A program made the position numbers and the translations under genes. The notes under the pieces were generated by a model, which had not been told where the DNA came from, searched no databases, and saw only the letters and a program-made list of their open reading frames with translations. 25,490 nt of DNA from a virus, in the IMG/VR virus record IMGVR_UViG_3300031140_000040, positions 1-25,490 of that record. One strand, 5' to 3'. Position 1 is the stretch's first letter. Every line of letters starts with the position of its first letter. Shown here piece by piece: positions 12,992 through 20,419 of this stretch.

Positions 12992-13420
12992 ATGGCTAAG
13001 ACTATGATTACTAAAACAATGGTGCTACAACGCATCGTAACTAACCTTGCTAAGAAGAAGGTTTATGTTACAAGATTAGGTAAGCAAATAATTCCTCAAA
13101 ACGAAAACGACTTACCTCCTAGAATGAAGAGAGCAAGCAACAAAGGTGTAGCTAACCCAGAGTATAACAAGGCACATGGTCAGCTATATTATGAGTTGAT
13201 AACTAAGCCCAATAGAGAAGTCTTATCAAGTAAAAAGATTAAGGCAATATTTAAAGCTACTAAGAAGGTAGCACCAAAACCTATTGAGCCTATGAAAGCA
13301 TACAAAGAGATAGCTAGAACTGGTAGAGTAGCTGAAGCGAAGACACTAGTAATTAACATGTCTCCGACTATGACTTGCACAATTACAAACAACGGATTAA
13401 TAACTGTAGACTTTAAGTAA
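12992..13420 (+). CDS. Unrecognised basic protein
   Basis: This 142-aa protein is lysine-rich (net positive) with an N-terminus MAKTMITKTMVLQRIVTNLAKKK that could form a helix, a central Asn/Lys region (RMKRASNKGVANPEYNK), and a beta-like C-terminus (TMTCTITNNGLITVDFK). No known domain is recognised. The leader ATTACAACAAC before the ATG is A-rich. It opens the block that leads to the glutaminase and amidoligase genes and is followed after 1 nt by a membrane protein gene. Confidence 0.65.
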   Translation: MAKTMITKTMVLQRIVTNLAKKKVYVTRLGKQIIPQNENDLPPRMKRASNKGVANPEYNKAHGQLYYELITKPNREVLSSKKIKAIFKATKKVAPKPIEPMKAYKEIARTGRVAEAKTLVINMSPTMTCTITNNGLITVDFK

Positions 13421-13421
13421 C

Positions 13422-13613
13422 ATGAAAAATAACTTCACAAGGATTTATATAATGTGTATTGTATTTACACTATGTATAGCAGTAGACATATACTTCGCCT
13501 ATGTAATAGGTTGGAAGTTCACTATCATGGCTATATGCGGAGCAGCCTTCACATACTTAGCTTACTTGACTTACAAAGAGTTGTCAACATTTAGAAGTTC
13601 ATTCTATGACTAA
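13422..13613 (+). CDS. Small protein with two membrane segments
   Basis: This 63-aa protein has hydrophobic segments at about residues 8-28 (YIMCIVFTLCIAVDIYFAYVI) and 32-50 (FTIMAICGAAFTYLAYLTY), with short polar ends (MKNNFTR and KELSTFRSSFYD). An N-in, C-in hairpin is likely. It starts 1 nt after the upstream stop and overlaps the next gene by 8 nt, so it is part of an operon. Its place among early-type genes argues against a holin; an inner-membrane anti-superinfection or host-takeover factor is possible but unproven. Confidence 0.7.
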   Translation: MKNNFTRIYIMCIVFTLCIAVDIYFAYVIGWKFTIMAICGAAFTYLAYLTYKELSTFRSSFYD

Positions 13614-14100
13614 CTTTAACGTAGGTCTTGGTACTATTGATATAGTATCAGAAGGCTTTCAGGTAACTATAAGAAAGCGACCAACAAGTGATGCAAACAT
13701 ACCTTCCGAGGTGTTGTTTGTAAATCACTCTACCGATGCACAGTACTCATTTGAAGAGCGTGAGCTTAACATGGTACATAAGCAATGCGATGAATATGAA
13801 TTTCGTATTAGCTTAATATTTGAAGACTATAACTATGAATTCTTTCACTACCTGTCGTCCCGTATAGTATTTCAGGGTGAGAGTTTAGATGAATACAATC
13901 ACTGTATTATTCTAAGTAAGGAAAACATGGCTAAAGTTATTAACATTGTGTGTAACGACATGGATGAGTTTGTAATTCACACCGCAGAGAAGAGAATCAG
14001 TGATATTAAGACTAAAATGAATATAGATGATGAACAATACACCCAGATGCAAGCGCACTTTGAAGCAATTTCAAGAACTACTAAAGCTTCAGCATGTTAA
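13606..14100 (+). CDS. Unrecognised acidic protein
   Basis: This 164-aa protein starts MTNFNVGLGTIDIVSEGFQV. The first 110 residues are beta-rich with many aromatic residues (FRISLIFEDYNYEFFHYLSSRIVFQG), and the rest is helical (MAKVINIVCNDMDEFV, RISDIKTKMNIDDEQ). No motif that identifies a function is visible. It overlaps the membrane protein gene by 8 nt, implying coupled translation. Confidence 0.65.
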   Translation: MTNFNVGLGTIDIVSEGFQVTIRKRPTSDANIPSEVLFVNHSTDAQYSFEERELNMVHKQCDEYEFRISLIFEDYNYEFFHYLSSRIVFQGESLDEYNHCIILSKENMAKVINIVCNDMDEFVIHTAEKRISDIKTKMNIDDEQYTQMQAHFEAISRTTKASAC

Positions 14101-14110
14101 GCCAGCGACT

Positions 14111-14251
14111 ATGTCGTTTAAGATTGTAGATGGTGGTTATGTACTCTTCTGTAAGGAGGATATGCTACCTGTATCTACAGATGAATTAGGTAAGGCTCTT
14201 AATGAGCAAGAAATTAAATCGTTCTTCTATAAGAACAGAAAACTAAATTAG
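14111..14251 (+). CDS. Small unrecognised protein
   Basis: The chosen start is ATG 14111, 11 nt after the previous stop, giving 46 aa (begins MSFKIVDGGYVLFCKEDM, ends FFYKNRKLN). The frame extends back to an ATG at 14027, but that would overlap the upstream gene by 74 nt and read as an out-of-frame copy of it. The piece has a beta-like first half and a helical second half. Six nucleotides separate it from the glutaminase gene. Confidence 0.5.
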   Translation: MSFKIVDGGYVLFCKEDMLPVSTDELGKALNEQEIKSFFYKNRKLN

Positions 14252-14257
14252 GAAATT

Positions 14258-15277
14258 ATGTGTGGAATTACAGCATACTCTGGTAAGAGTGTAAATATAC
14301 TAAAGGCAATGCATTTATTAGAAGACAACGACAGCCGAGGAGGACACAGCACAGGAATGTATGTGGAGAACGGAGCATTCAAGAAGCTATATAAAACAAC
14401 GGGCGAAAGCTCAGAGCTATTGAGACAAGTCGAGCATAATAAAGCAGAGTTGTTCATTGGACACACTCGATATGCCACTCATGGTGTTAAAACCGCTGAG
14501 AACACACACCCTTATGCTATCGGTAGATTTATCGGTTGCCATAATGGAGTGTTAAACAACTATGAAGAGTTGTGTAAGAGTAATGATGTATTAGTACCAG
14601 ATGTAGACTCTAAAGCTATATATACTATACTTGATAAGACTAATGACTACCAAACACTTGGTGTTCATGGAGGTACAATCAATGCAGTATGGACTGAGCG
14701 TGATGGTAGACTGTATGTATACAGAAGAAACAACCCTCTATTTAAGATGGAAGTTAATGAAGGTATATACTTCTCATCATTAAGAAGAGGGCTTGAGGAT
14801 ATATGTCCTTTCGATTGTATAGTAGAAGAGGTGGAGAAAGAATGCCTATTCATATATGAAGAAGGAGAACTGGTTGCATCTATAGACATACCAACTACAT
14901 ATGTAGCACCTAAGAACACGAAGGTTAAAAACTGGACTGACTATAAGCCTGAGAATACAAGCTATTACGATGACCTTACAAGAGAGAGTAATGACTACTA
15001 CGGCAAGAAAGATGACTGGTATGCAACTGCAGACGACAGGTACTCTCTTGAGATGTATGTAGACAAAGAGCTAGAAGAAGCGGAGACTGTATTATTAATG
15101 ACGCAGATTGAAGTACTTGTAGCTTTAGGTACAGAAATGGAAGACTACCTTAATGATGATGAGATGAACGCTTACAATGCTCTAACCTCTCAAAAATATA
15201 GAGAGCTGGATACAGTAAGAGATGAGGCAGAACTACATAGACAACTACGTAGCAATCAAATAGTAGCCCCATTCTAA
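14258..15277 (+). CDS. Class II glutamine amidotransferase (GATase II)
   Basis: This 339-aa protein has an N-terminal nucleophile glutaminase domain. Cys2 follows the initiator Met (MCGITAYSG), as needed for the N-terminal nucleophile. Then come RGGHSTG (27-33, in place of RGPDSxG), GHTRYATHG (68-76, with R71), CHNGVLNNY (94-102, oxyanion Asn and Gly) and DVDSKAI (115-121, the conserved glutamine-binding Asp). This domain releases ammonia from glutamine. There is no SIS, synthase or phosphoribosyltransferase domain; the last 130 residues are acidic and helical (YDDLTRESNDYYGKKDDWY). It shares TAATG with the next small gene and lies just ahead of an amidoligase, so it may supply ammonia or trim amide groups in the same pathway. 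Confidence 0.88.
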   Translation: MCGITAYSGKSVNILKAMHLLEDNDSRGGHSTGMYVENGAFKKLYKTTGESSELLRQVEHNKAELFIGHTRYATHGVKTAENTHPYAIGRFIGCHNGVLNNYEELCKSNDVLVPDVDSKAIYTILDKTNDYQTLGVHGGTINAVWTERDGRLYVYRRNNPLFKMEVNEGIYFSSLRRGLEDICPFDCIVEEVEKECLFIYEEGELVASIDIPTTYVAPKNTKVKNWTDYKPENTSYYDDLTRESNDYYGKKDDWYATADDRYSLEMYVDKELEEAETVLLMTQIEVLVALGTEMEDYLNDDEMNAYNALTSQKYRELDTVRDEAELHRQLRSNQIVAPF

Positions 15278-15450
15278 TGTCAGTTAATATGGAAAAGAAC
15301 CTTGTCTTTGTGTCTGATACTCAGTACATTGATGAGGTCCTTACTTCTACTAAGAAGTTAAGAAGACGTTCGGCATACAAGAGCGATGTAGATATAGTGA
15401 TTAACAAACTTAAAAACATCAAACTATTATGCCAACAGAAAACGAAATAA
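15277..15450 (+). CDS. 57-aa protein between glutaminase and amidoligase
   Basis: The ATG overlaps the glutaminase stop (TAATG at 15275-15279), and the stop lies 22 nt inside the amidoligase gene. The product starts MSVNMEKNLVFVSDTQYIDEV and has a basic helix KKLRRRSAYKSDVDIVINKLKN, with a single Cys near the end (LLCQQKTK). The overlaps make coupled translation of all three genes likely. It could be an accessory subunit or a peptide substrate of the ligase, but no leader-peptide family is recognised. An internal ATG at codon 5 is an alternative start. Confidence 0.6.
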   Translation: MSVNMEKNLVFVSDTQYIDEVLTSTKKLRRRSAYKSDVDIVINKLKNIKLLCQQKTK

Positions 15451-16922
15451 TTGACAGCGCATTACAAGCATCTTTAGGTAGTGTAGTATTTGATTTAGCA
15501 TCATTCGCTGAACCTCAAGAAATTGGAGAAGGCTTAGTTAGAGTATCCGTACAATTAGCTAACTCAGCAGAAGATAAGTCAATCATTGTATCTAAAGATA
15601 TAACAGAGCTTGACTCAGGTACTCACTTCCTATACCCTTATGCTATTGATGAGGAGATTATGGATAGCCTAATAGGAGAACATGGCATATGTTATATAGA
15701 AGACGACCAATGGTATCTAGCTAGGCATAGCGAGGTAGTACATTGCGACCATAACTGCCAATGGATATTCAAGGACGATTCTATTTGGGGACAAGTAGGC
15801 AATGGAAATGAAGGGTTCTTTCATCAAGAAGAAGACTATGTAAGGTGTCAAGATTCAGACATCGCATATATAAACTCAGATGTTGCTGACGACGATGAAT
15901 GCTACTACTGCAACGATTGTGATGCATATAGAGCTAGCGAATCAGACCACGACTGCAATGATGATGATGACTACGATAACGATGGTGATGATGTATACTT
16001 CAACAATACAAGAGGAGCTAGTAATTTTGATAGTCTTAAACAGAAAAAGTTCTGGGGTACAGATAGTCCTACCTTCTCTATATCTAACGGTATGAGATAT
16101 ACATTCGGTGTAGAGATAGAGACTAGTAACGGTACTATGGACCGTGATGACTGGCAAGAACTTAACATATCATCTATGTATGATGGCTCAACTAGCGGGC
16201 CTGAATATGTTACAGGTGTACTGAAAGGTGACTACGGATTCAATCATCTTAAGAGGGTATGCAAAGCTGTTAGGAGTAACAATCATGAAACTAATAGTAG
16301 GTGTGGTATACATGTGCATGTAGGTGGTCAGTTCAATAGACGATTCACTATCATGCTGCTACGCTTATCTTATCAGTTGCAAGATGAAATCTTTAGAATG
16401 ATGCCACCATCGAGGGTAGGTAATACTTATTGCAAGTATATACCAACGTGGGCTAGTAAGATAAACTTCCAAGACTTCAGAGAGCAGTTGGGTAAGTTTA
16501 TATATAACGATAGCACTACTCTTGACAAGTATCATAACAAAGAGAAGAGACATGATAAGTATGCAGGTACTCGTTACAGGTGGGTAAATATCAATAACTT
16601 CAGTACAGCTAGTGGGAGACCAACAGTTGAATTTCGTAATCATGGAGCTTCAATGAGCTATGAGAAGATACGTAACTGGACGTTGATATGTATGTCTATT
16701 GTGCACTATGCAGAGTCTAATCAGAAGAGGATATACAACGATGTGGAATCAATCACATTAAAAGATGTTCTAATTGACGGTTTAGGAACTAACATAGCTT
16801 CACAAGTATATGCATACTATGAAGATAGGGTTGAAGGTTTCAAGCACCACTATGCACGGGGCGGAGACAAAGACAACCATTTACCATCTCACATAATAAA
16901 TAGAGGAGATGTAATAGATTAA
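15429..16922 (+). CDS. Amidoligase (glutamine synthetase-like COOH-NH2 ligase) with Cys-rich N-terminal region
   Basis: The C-terminal 280 residues show the amidoligase pattern (Amidoligase_2, PF12224 type): FGVEIET (226-232, E229 and E231 for metal), YDGSTSGPEYVTGVLKG (251-267), CGIHVHVG (292-299, H295 and H297), RWVNINNF (384-391) and TVEFRNHG (399-406). Enzymes of this family are predicted to join a carboxyl group and an amine using ATP, with a glutamine-synthetase-like fold. The N-terminal 210 residues carry CxxxC (106-110), C140, and CYYCNDC (158-164), C176, possibly a zinc site, followed by a run of Asp residues (178-189). The gene overlaps the 57-aa gene by 22 nt. Its substrate is unknown; wall peptides, proteins or small molecules are options. 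Confidence 0.85.
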   Translation: MPTENEIIDSALQASLGSVVFDLASFAEPQEIGEGLVRVSVQLANSAEDKSIIVSKDITELDSGTHFLYPYAIDEEIMDSLIGEHGICYIEDDQWYLARHSEVVHCDHNCQWIFKDDSIWGQVGNGNEGFFHQEEDYVRCQDSDIAYINSDVADDDECYYCNDCDAYRASESDHDCNDDDDYDNDGDDVYFNNTRGASNFDSLKQKKFWGTDSPTFSISNGMRYTFGVEIETSNGTMDRDDWQELNISSMYDGSTSGPEYVTGVLKGDYGFNHLKRVCKAVRSNNHETNSRCGIHVHVGGQFNRRFTIMLLRLSYQLQDEIFRMMPPSRVGNTYCKYIPTWASKINFQDFREQLGKFIYNDSTTLDKYHNKEKRHDKYAGTRYRWVNINNFSTASGRPTVEFRNHGASMSYEKIRNWTLICMSIVHYAESNQKRIYNDVESITLKDVLIDGLGTNIASQVYAYYEDRVEGFKHHYARGGDKDNHLPSHIINRGDVID

Positions 16923-17009
16923 TATATAGGGTCGGAGAATTGAGTGGACTCCTTTAATGCCGTGATTCAAGTCGAGCCTGACAAACCACATGTGCGCCCT
17001 TATATATTA
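16920..17009 (+). promoter_or_regulatory. Structured intergenic element after the amidoligase gene
   Basis: TAATATATA-GGG (16920-16931) pairs with CCC-t-TATATATTA (16997-17009), 12 pairs with one bulge, and encloses 65 nt with smaller pairings such as GGAG/CTCC and GAGT-GG-ACTC. It begins on the amidoligase stop codon. It is followed by TTAACTAACTAAAAAAAATC and the next ATG at 17030, so it sits between two blocks of genes. It may stop or process transcripts, or act as the leader of the next block. No U-tract is present. Confidence 0.5.
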
Positions 17010-17029
17010 TTAACTAACTAAAAAAAATC

Positions 17030-17260
17030 ATGAACGTAGAACAAGAGATACAGAGTATTATAGATAATATGGCTAACCATGTAGAGAAGACAGGTTCAAC
17101 TAAGCTATCTGTATGTAACGAAAGAAACTGGGATAAAGACCTATGGAACTATCGTCATCAAATCATGGATGCACTAAGGGGTAGAGGGTATATAATAAAC
17201 TCGTCTACTAACTATGAAGTGTTGGATATAATAGTAACAAAGAAACTTGAATTAAAGTAA
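17030..17260 (+). CDS. Small unrecognised helical protein
   Basis: This 76-aa protein starts MNVEQEIQSIIDNMANHVEK and contains NERNWDKDLWNYRHQIMDALRGRGYIIN, a mostly helical section with several Trp and Arg residues followed by a short beta end (YEVLDIIVTKKLELK). The start follows an A-run leader. It may be a small winged-helix-like or accessory protein, but I see no reliable family. It is the first gene after the structured element at 16920-17009 and is followed 1 nt later by the next small gene. Confidence 0.6.
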   Translation: MNVEQEIQSIIDNMANHVEKTGSTKLSVCNERNWDKDLWNYRHQIMDALRGRGYIINSSTNYEVLDIIVTKKLELK

Positions 17261-17261
17261 T

Positions 17262-17453
17262 ATGACTGGACAAGAAAACGAAGAGAGCTTCAAGAGAGTA
17301 ATTGAAGGAGGTAGAGGTGCTGTTAAATATTTCTACGGAGAAGATAGACCTAACCTTACCGAAGAAGACAAGCTTCAAGTGAAGGCAATAGTAGACCACT
17401 TAAGTTTACTTGACTCTATACTTAGGGAGGTAACAGAAAACTTAAAAAACTAA
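17262..17453 (+). CDS. Small unrecognised acidic helical protein
   Basis: This 63-aa protein starts MTGQENEESFKRVIEGGRG and is mostly helical (EEDKLQVKAIVDHLSLLDSILREVTENLKN). No Cys and no membrane segment. Part of a chain of three tiny genes (17030, 17262, 17459) with gaps of 1-5 nt ahead of the DUF932-like gene. Confidence 0.6.
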   Translation: MTGQENEESFKRVIEGGRGAVKYFYGEDRPNLTEEDKLQVKAIVDHLSLLDSILREVTENLKN

Positions 17454-17458
17454 AGGTA

Positions 17459-17650
17459 ATGGGATACATGAAAGAGCTTGCTATACAGCAAGGAGAACAA
17501 CAAGAGATGGAATCATTCCATAGTAATTATCACATGGAATCTATCATCATGCAAGCAGAGGCACAGCAACAAGCAGAGAACCTGCTATACGAGGAGCTAC
17601 TGTTAGACGAACAAATCAAACAAGACAAAAAAGATAACTCAAATGAATAG
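17459..17650 (+). CDS. Small Glu/Gln-rich helical protein
   Basis: This 63-aa protein (begins MGYMKELAIQQGEQQEMES) is rich in Glu and Gln and almost certainly one long helix or coiled coil. It overlaps the DUF932-like gene by 8 nt, which suggests translational coupling. A second ATG at codon 4 is an alternative start. No function can be assigned. Confidence 0.55.
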   Translation: MGYMKELAIQQGEQQEMESFHSNYHMESIIMQAEAQQQAENLLYEELLLDEQIKQDKKDNSNE

Positions 17651-18524
17651 ACAAGAATTTTTAGCTAGTGGGAAGTTAGACTTCACCGTTAGCAAGGTCG
17701 AGTTGCATACATACAACGTAGTGCATAACGATGATTACAATGTAACACCATTCTTTGCTACAGTAAATGACACTACAGGTGAGGCGTTAGGTCCAGTACG
17801 TAGTGCATACACTGTTAAACAGAATAGTGAGCTGTTAGATGTAGTACTAAACAAGATAGGTGAAGGCAAGTACGACCTTAATGAATCTAAGTGTGGTGTA
17901 TTCAACCACGGCAGAAAGGTATACTTCTTTATCAAGACTACACATCAGTCTGACTGGGGTCAGGAGAAAGCAGACACCTATGTGTATGCGTTATCATCAC
18001 ACGATGGTAGTCAGAAGTTAGTGTTCGGAGTATGTAATCAGATACACAGTTGTGCTAACATGTTTGGTACGCTAATGAATGATAAGGATAAGAACCATAT
18101 CATCAAGCACACTAAATCTATATCAGACATAGAAGGTAGTAACACCTTAGATGAGATGATTAAGAATAACATCACAGGTATAGCCAATCTTATGAAGACT
18201 ATGCAAAGACATTCTATAGACATATCACTTCAAGGTGAGTTGGTTAGTAGTGTGATGGATTTAGTAGCAAACTCTAAGAACAAAAGAAAGACAGCCATAT
18301 ACCACGAGAGAAGAGGATTAGTGGAGGAATGTGTACTGACTGAGTTCAATGAGAAAGGCGACACTTATTACGGGTTGTTTAATGGTATAACTAACTACCT
18401 AACTCACCATGCTGGTTCAGAGGACAGCGTTATGGATAACATTGCTGGTAATTCTAGTGATATATCTAAGAATGCTGTACAACTAATCATCAAGCACATG
18501 AAGGAGAATCAATGTCTGAACTAA
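17643..18524 (+). CDS. DUF932-like phage/plasmid protein
   Basis: This 293-aa protein matches the layout of the DUF932 family (phage/plasmid-like protein, TIGR03299 type): LGPVRSAYTVKQN (49-61), a CGVFNHGRKVYFF segment (84-96), SSHDGSQKLVFGVCNQIHSCAN (118-139, with the invariant-looking SHDGS and Cys-Asn), and a C-terminal half that is helical with a TNYLTHH motif (about 248-254). The family is common in phages and plasmids next to replication genes, but its biochemical role is not established. It lies just upstream of the helicase-loader-like gene, which it overlaps by 13 nt, so a role in replication or DNA handling is plausible. Confidence 0.75.
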   Translation: MNRQEFLASGKLDFTVSKVELHTYNVVHNDDYNVTPFFATVNDTTGEALGPVRSAYTVKQNSELLDVVLNKIGEGKYDLNESKCGVFNHGRKVYFFIKTTHQSDWGQEKADTYVYALSSHDGSQKLVFGVCNQIHSCANMFGTLMNDKDKNHIIKHTKSISDIEGSNTLDEMIKNNITGIANLMKTMQRHSIDISLQGELVSSVMDLVANSKNKRKTAIYHERRGLVEECVLTEFNEKGDTYYGLFNGITNYLTHHAGSEDSVMDNIAGNSSDISKNAVQLIIKHMKENQCLN

Positions 18525-19108
18525 CCAAGGCAGCGAACAACCTCATAAGTTTATGGGAAGAGGCTAGGCTTAATGTAAGTCTACTCTCTTTCCTAATTCT
18601 TGAGTATCATGCATCCACTCAGCAACATGAGATAGGGAACGAGGTACTCAGGGATATATACGGCTATACAAATGAACAGTTAGAATCGTCATACAGTGAG
18701 CTTGAATACTATGGTTATATAATCATTAAGCATGACTTCATAAGCTTCACTAGTAAAACGAAGTCCATATTCACATCACCACAGAAAAGAATGTCTGGTA
18801 TGGAGAAGATGAAGATGGAAGAAGGCTTTGAATTATTCTGGAAGGCTTACCCTATTAAGGTAGGCAAGAAGAAAGCAAAGTTTGAATGGATGAGACTAAG
18901 GCCTGAAGAGAAACTTGTTGCCACTATAATGGAGGCTATTAAAATACAAGTAAAGTATAAGGCTGACTCAGAAAGAAGTAATAAGTTTGTACCCGAATTC
19001 CAACACGCTGAGAGGTGGATAAAGAATGAACGGTATGAAGATGAGCCTGAGCTTAAGTCTGCCTTAGTCAAGAGGATGAACAATAAAACAAGTAGAGATG
19101 AACGATGA
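18512..19108 (+). CDS. Replication initiation / helicase-loader-like protein
   Basis: This 198-aa protein has an N-terminal winged-helix-like region (helices about 12-75, YSELEYYGYIIIKH) and a C-terminal replication domain with FELFWKAYPIKVGKK (106-120), WMRLRPEEK (126-134) and a FVPEFQHAERWIKNERYEDE end (159-178). The 'FW..YP.k.gk..A...W..l ... fiP....WL...rW.d' layout is widespread in phage and prophage replisome-organiser and helicase-loader proteins. It overlaps the DUF932-like gene by 13 nt and the DnaB-type helicase gene by 11 nt, so it should act in loading that helicase at the origin. Confidence 0.72.
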   Translation: MSELTKAANNLISLWEEARLNVSLLSFLILEYHASTQQHEIGNEVLRDIYGYTNEQLESSYSELEYYGYIIIKHDFISFTSKTKSIFTSPQKRMSGMEKMKMEEGFELFWKAYPIKVGKKKAKFEWMRLRPEEKLVATIMEAIKIQVKYKADSERSNKFVPEFQHAERWIKNERYEDEPELKSALVKRMNNKTSRDER

Positions 19109-20390
19109 CATAGAATTAATACTGCTAAGTAAGCTTATAAATAAGAAGTCTGACTACTATGAATATAGTGAGATACTTTCTCCTGGACTGTTTAGTACCA
19201 AGGTGTATAGAGATATATATGAATGGTTAGATGCAGAGTATCAGGCAGGTCGTAAGTTTGACATGCTTAAAGCTAGTAATGAGATTAAGGGTGATGCAAT
19301 ACATTACCATATAGCTCAGTGCTTAGATAGCGGTATTAGTTATATGCATAACACTCTTACATGTATTAGCTTTCTTAGGAATAGTCATAAGAAGACAGTG
19401 CTTAAGTCTATATGCCAAGATGTATTAGTAAACCTTAATGACTCAGATGTTAATGAGGAGATAGATAAGATTGAGAAATCTTTAATAGATATAAACAAGA
19501 ACGAACAAGGTTCTATTGTAGACATTAAAGAACACATCAAGGATACTATCAAGGTTATAGAAAAGAATTCACTATCACTAGGCATAAGCGGTATTACATC
19601 GGGGTTTGAATCTATAGATAAGTTCACAGGAGGTTGGCAGGAGCAAGACCTTATAATCGTCGGTGGAGCATCATCTATGGGTAAGACTTCCTTCGCATTA
19701 GCTTTAGCTACAAACGCAGCTAGAGGTGGTCATAATAGCGTTGTATTCTCTTATGAGATGTCTGTTACACAGTTAATGTCCAGGATAATCAGTGTTGAGA
19801 CAGGGATTGACAATAGATACCTTATAAAGGGTACTTTGACTAGCGACGAGTGGGGTTCGATACATACAGCATCTGGGGTAATCGAAAGACTACCACTATA
19901 TATAGACGACTGTAAGAGTACAAGCTTACGATACTTGCTTAATAAGATTAGGCAGTATGTAATTACTAGGGGCGTTAAACTTGTGATGATAGATTACCTG
20001 CAGCTTGTGAGCAACATGCTTAAAGGAAGAAGCAGGGAGCAAGAAGTATCTGTCATCGCAAGGTCCTTAAAGAATATTGCGAAGGAGCTTAACATAACAA
20101 TCATAGCTCTATCACAATTATCAAGAGGAGTTGAACGCAACGAAGGATGCAGACCAATGATGTCTAACCTAAGAGAATCAGGTGAGATAGAGCAGGCAGC
20201 AGACGCAGTAGTGTTTGTATACAGACCAGAGTATTACAATATACAGAACGATGATGCTGGTAACAGCACAGAGGGAATGGCTGAGATTATATTTGCTAAA
20301 GGAAGGAACATAGGAGTCGGTAGTAAGTGGCTTAAATGGATTAACTATCTAACTAAGTTCGAAGATATTGATGATAATTCCTTTTGTTAA
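19098..20390 (+). CDS. dnaB: Replicative DNA helicase (DnaB type)
   Basis: This 430-aa protein has an N-terminal helical domain (about 1-130) and a RecA-like C-terminal domain. Motifs: GASSMGKTS Walker A (190-198, K196, T197), FSYEMS (218-223, usual H1a region), LVMIDYLQLV Walker B (295-304, D299) and SQLSRGVERN (339-348), RESGEIEQAADAV (359-371), which are hallmark DnaB motifs. It unwinds duplex DNA at forks as a hexamer. It starts 11 nt before the loader-like gene stops. The last 8 nt of the gene hold the -33 part of a host-type promoter. No primase or polymerase gene is in the window, so these may lie elsewhere or be supplied by the host. Confidence 0.92.
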   Translation: MNDDIELILLSKLINKKSDYYEYSEILSPGLFSTKVYRDIYEWLDAEYQAGRKFDMLKASNEIKGDAIHYHIAQCLDSGISYMHNTLTCISFLRNSHKKTVLKSICQDVLVNLNDSDVNEEIDKIEKSLIDINKNEQGSIVDIKEHIKDTIKVIEKNSLSLGISGITSGFESIDKFTGGWQEQDLIIVGGASSMGKTSFALALATNAARGGHNSVVFSYEMSVTQLMSRIISVETGIDNRYLIKGTLTSDEWGSIHTASGVIERLPLYIDDCKSTSLRYLLNKIRQYVITRGVKLVMIDYLQLVSNMLKGRSREQEVSVIARSLKNIAKELNITIIALSQLSRGVERNEGCRPMMSNLRESGEIEQAADAVVFVYRPEYYNIQNDDAGNSTEGMAEIIFAKGRNIGVGSKWLKWINYLTKFEDIDDNSFC

Positions 20391-20411
20391 TAAATAAAAA
20401 CATTATATTTG
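20383..20411 (+). promoter_or_regulatory. Bacteroidota housekeeping-type promoter
   Basis: TTTG at 20383-20386 and TATATTTG at 20404-20411, separated by 17 bp, match the Bacteroidota consensus TTTG ... TAnnTTTG (usual spacing about 17-23). Transcription would begin only a few bases ahead of the HU-like ATG at 20420, giving a nearly leaderless message. It lies across the end of dnaB. Confidence 0.7.
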
Positions 20412-20419
20412 TAAAAGCT

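Noticed and set aside
14027-14110. Longer start for the 46-aa gene
   Set aside because: It overlaps the upstream gene by 74 nt in another frame and the added residues look like an out-of-frame reading; ATG 14111 fits the spacing better.
15880-16168. Frames rich in Met, Thr and Ile overlapping the amidoligase gene
   Set aside because: They are shadows of the Asp-rich segment in the true frame.
16960-16976. T-arm-like sequence (GATTCAAGTC) suggesting a tRNA
   Set aside because: The flanking bases do not pair as a T-stem and no acceptor, D or anticodon arm is found. No tRNA gene was recognised in the window.
20384-20419. Upstream ATG for the HU-like gene
   Set aside because: It would place twelve extra residues over the promoter; the ATG at 20420 gives the normal HU-like N-terminus.
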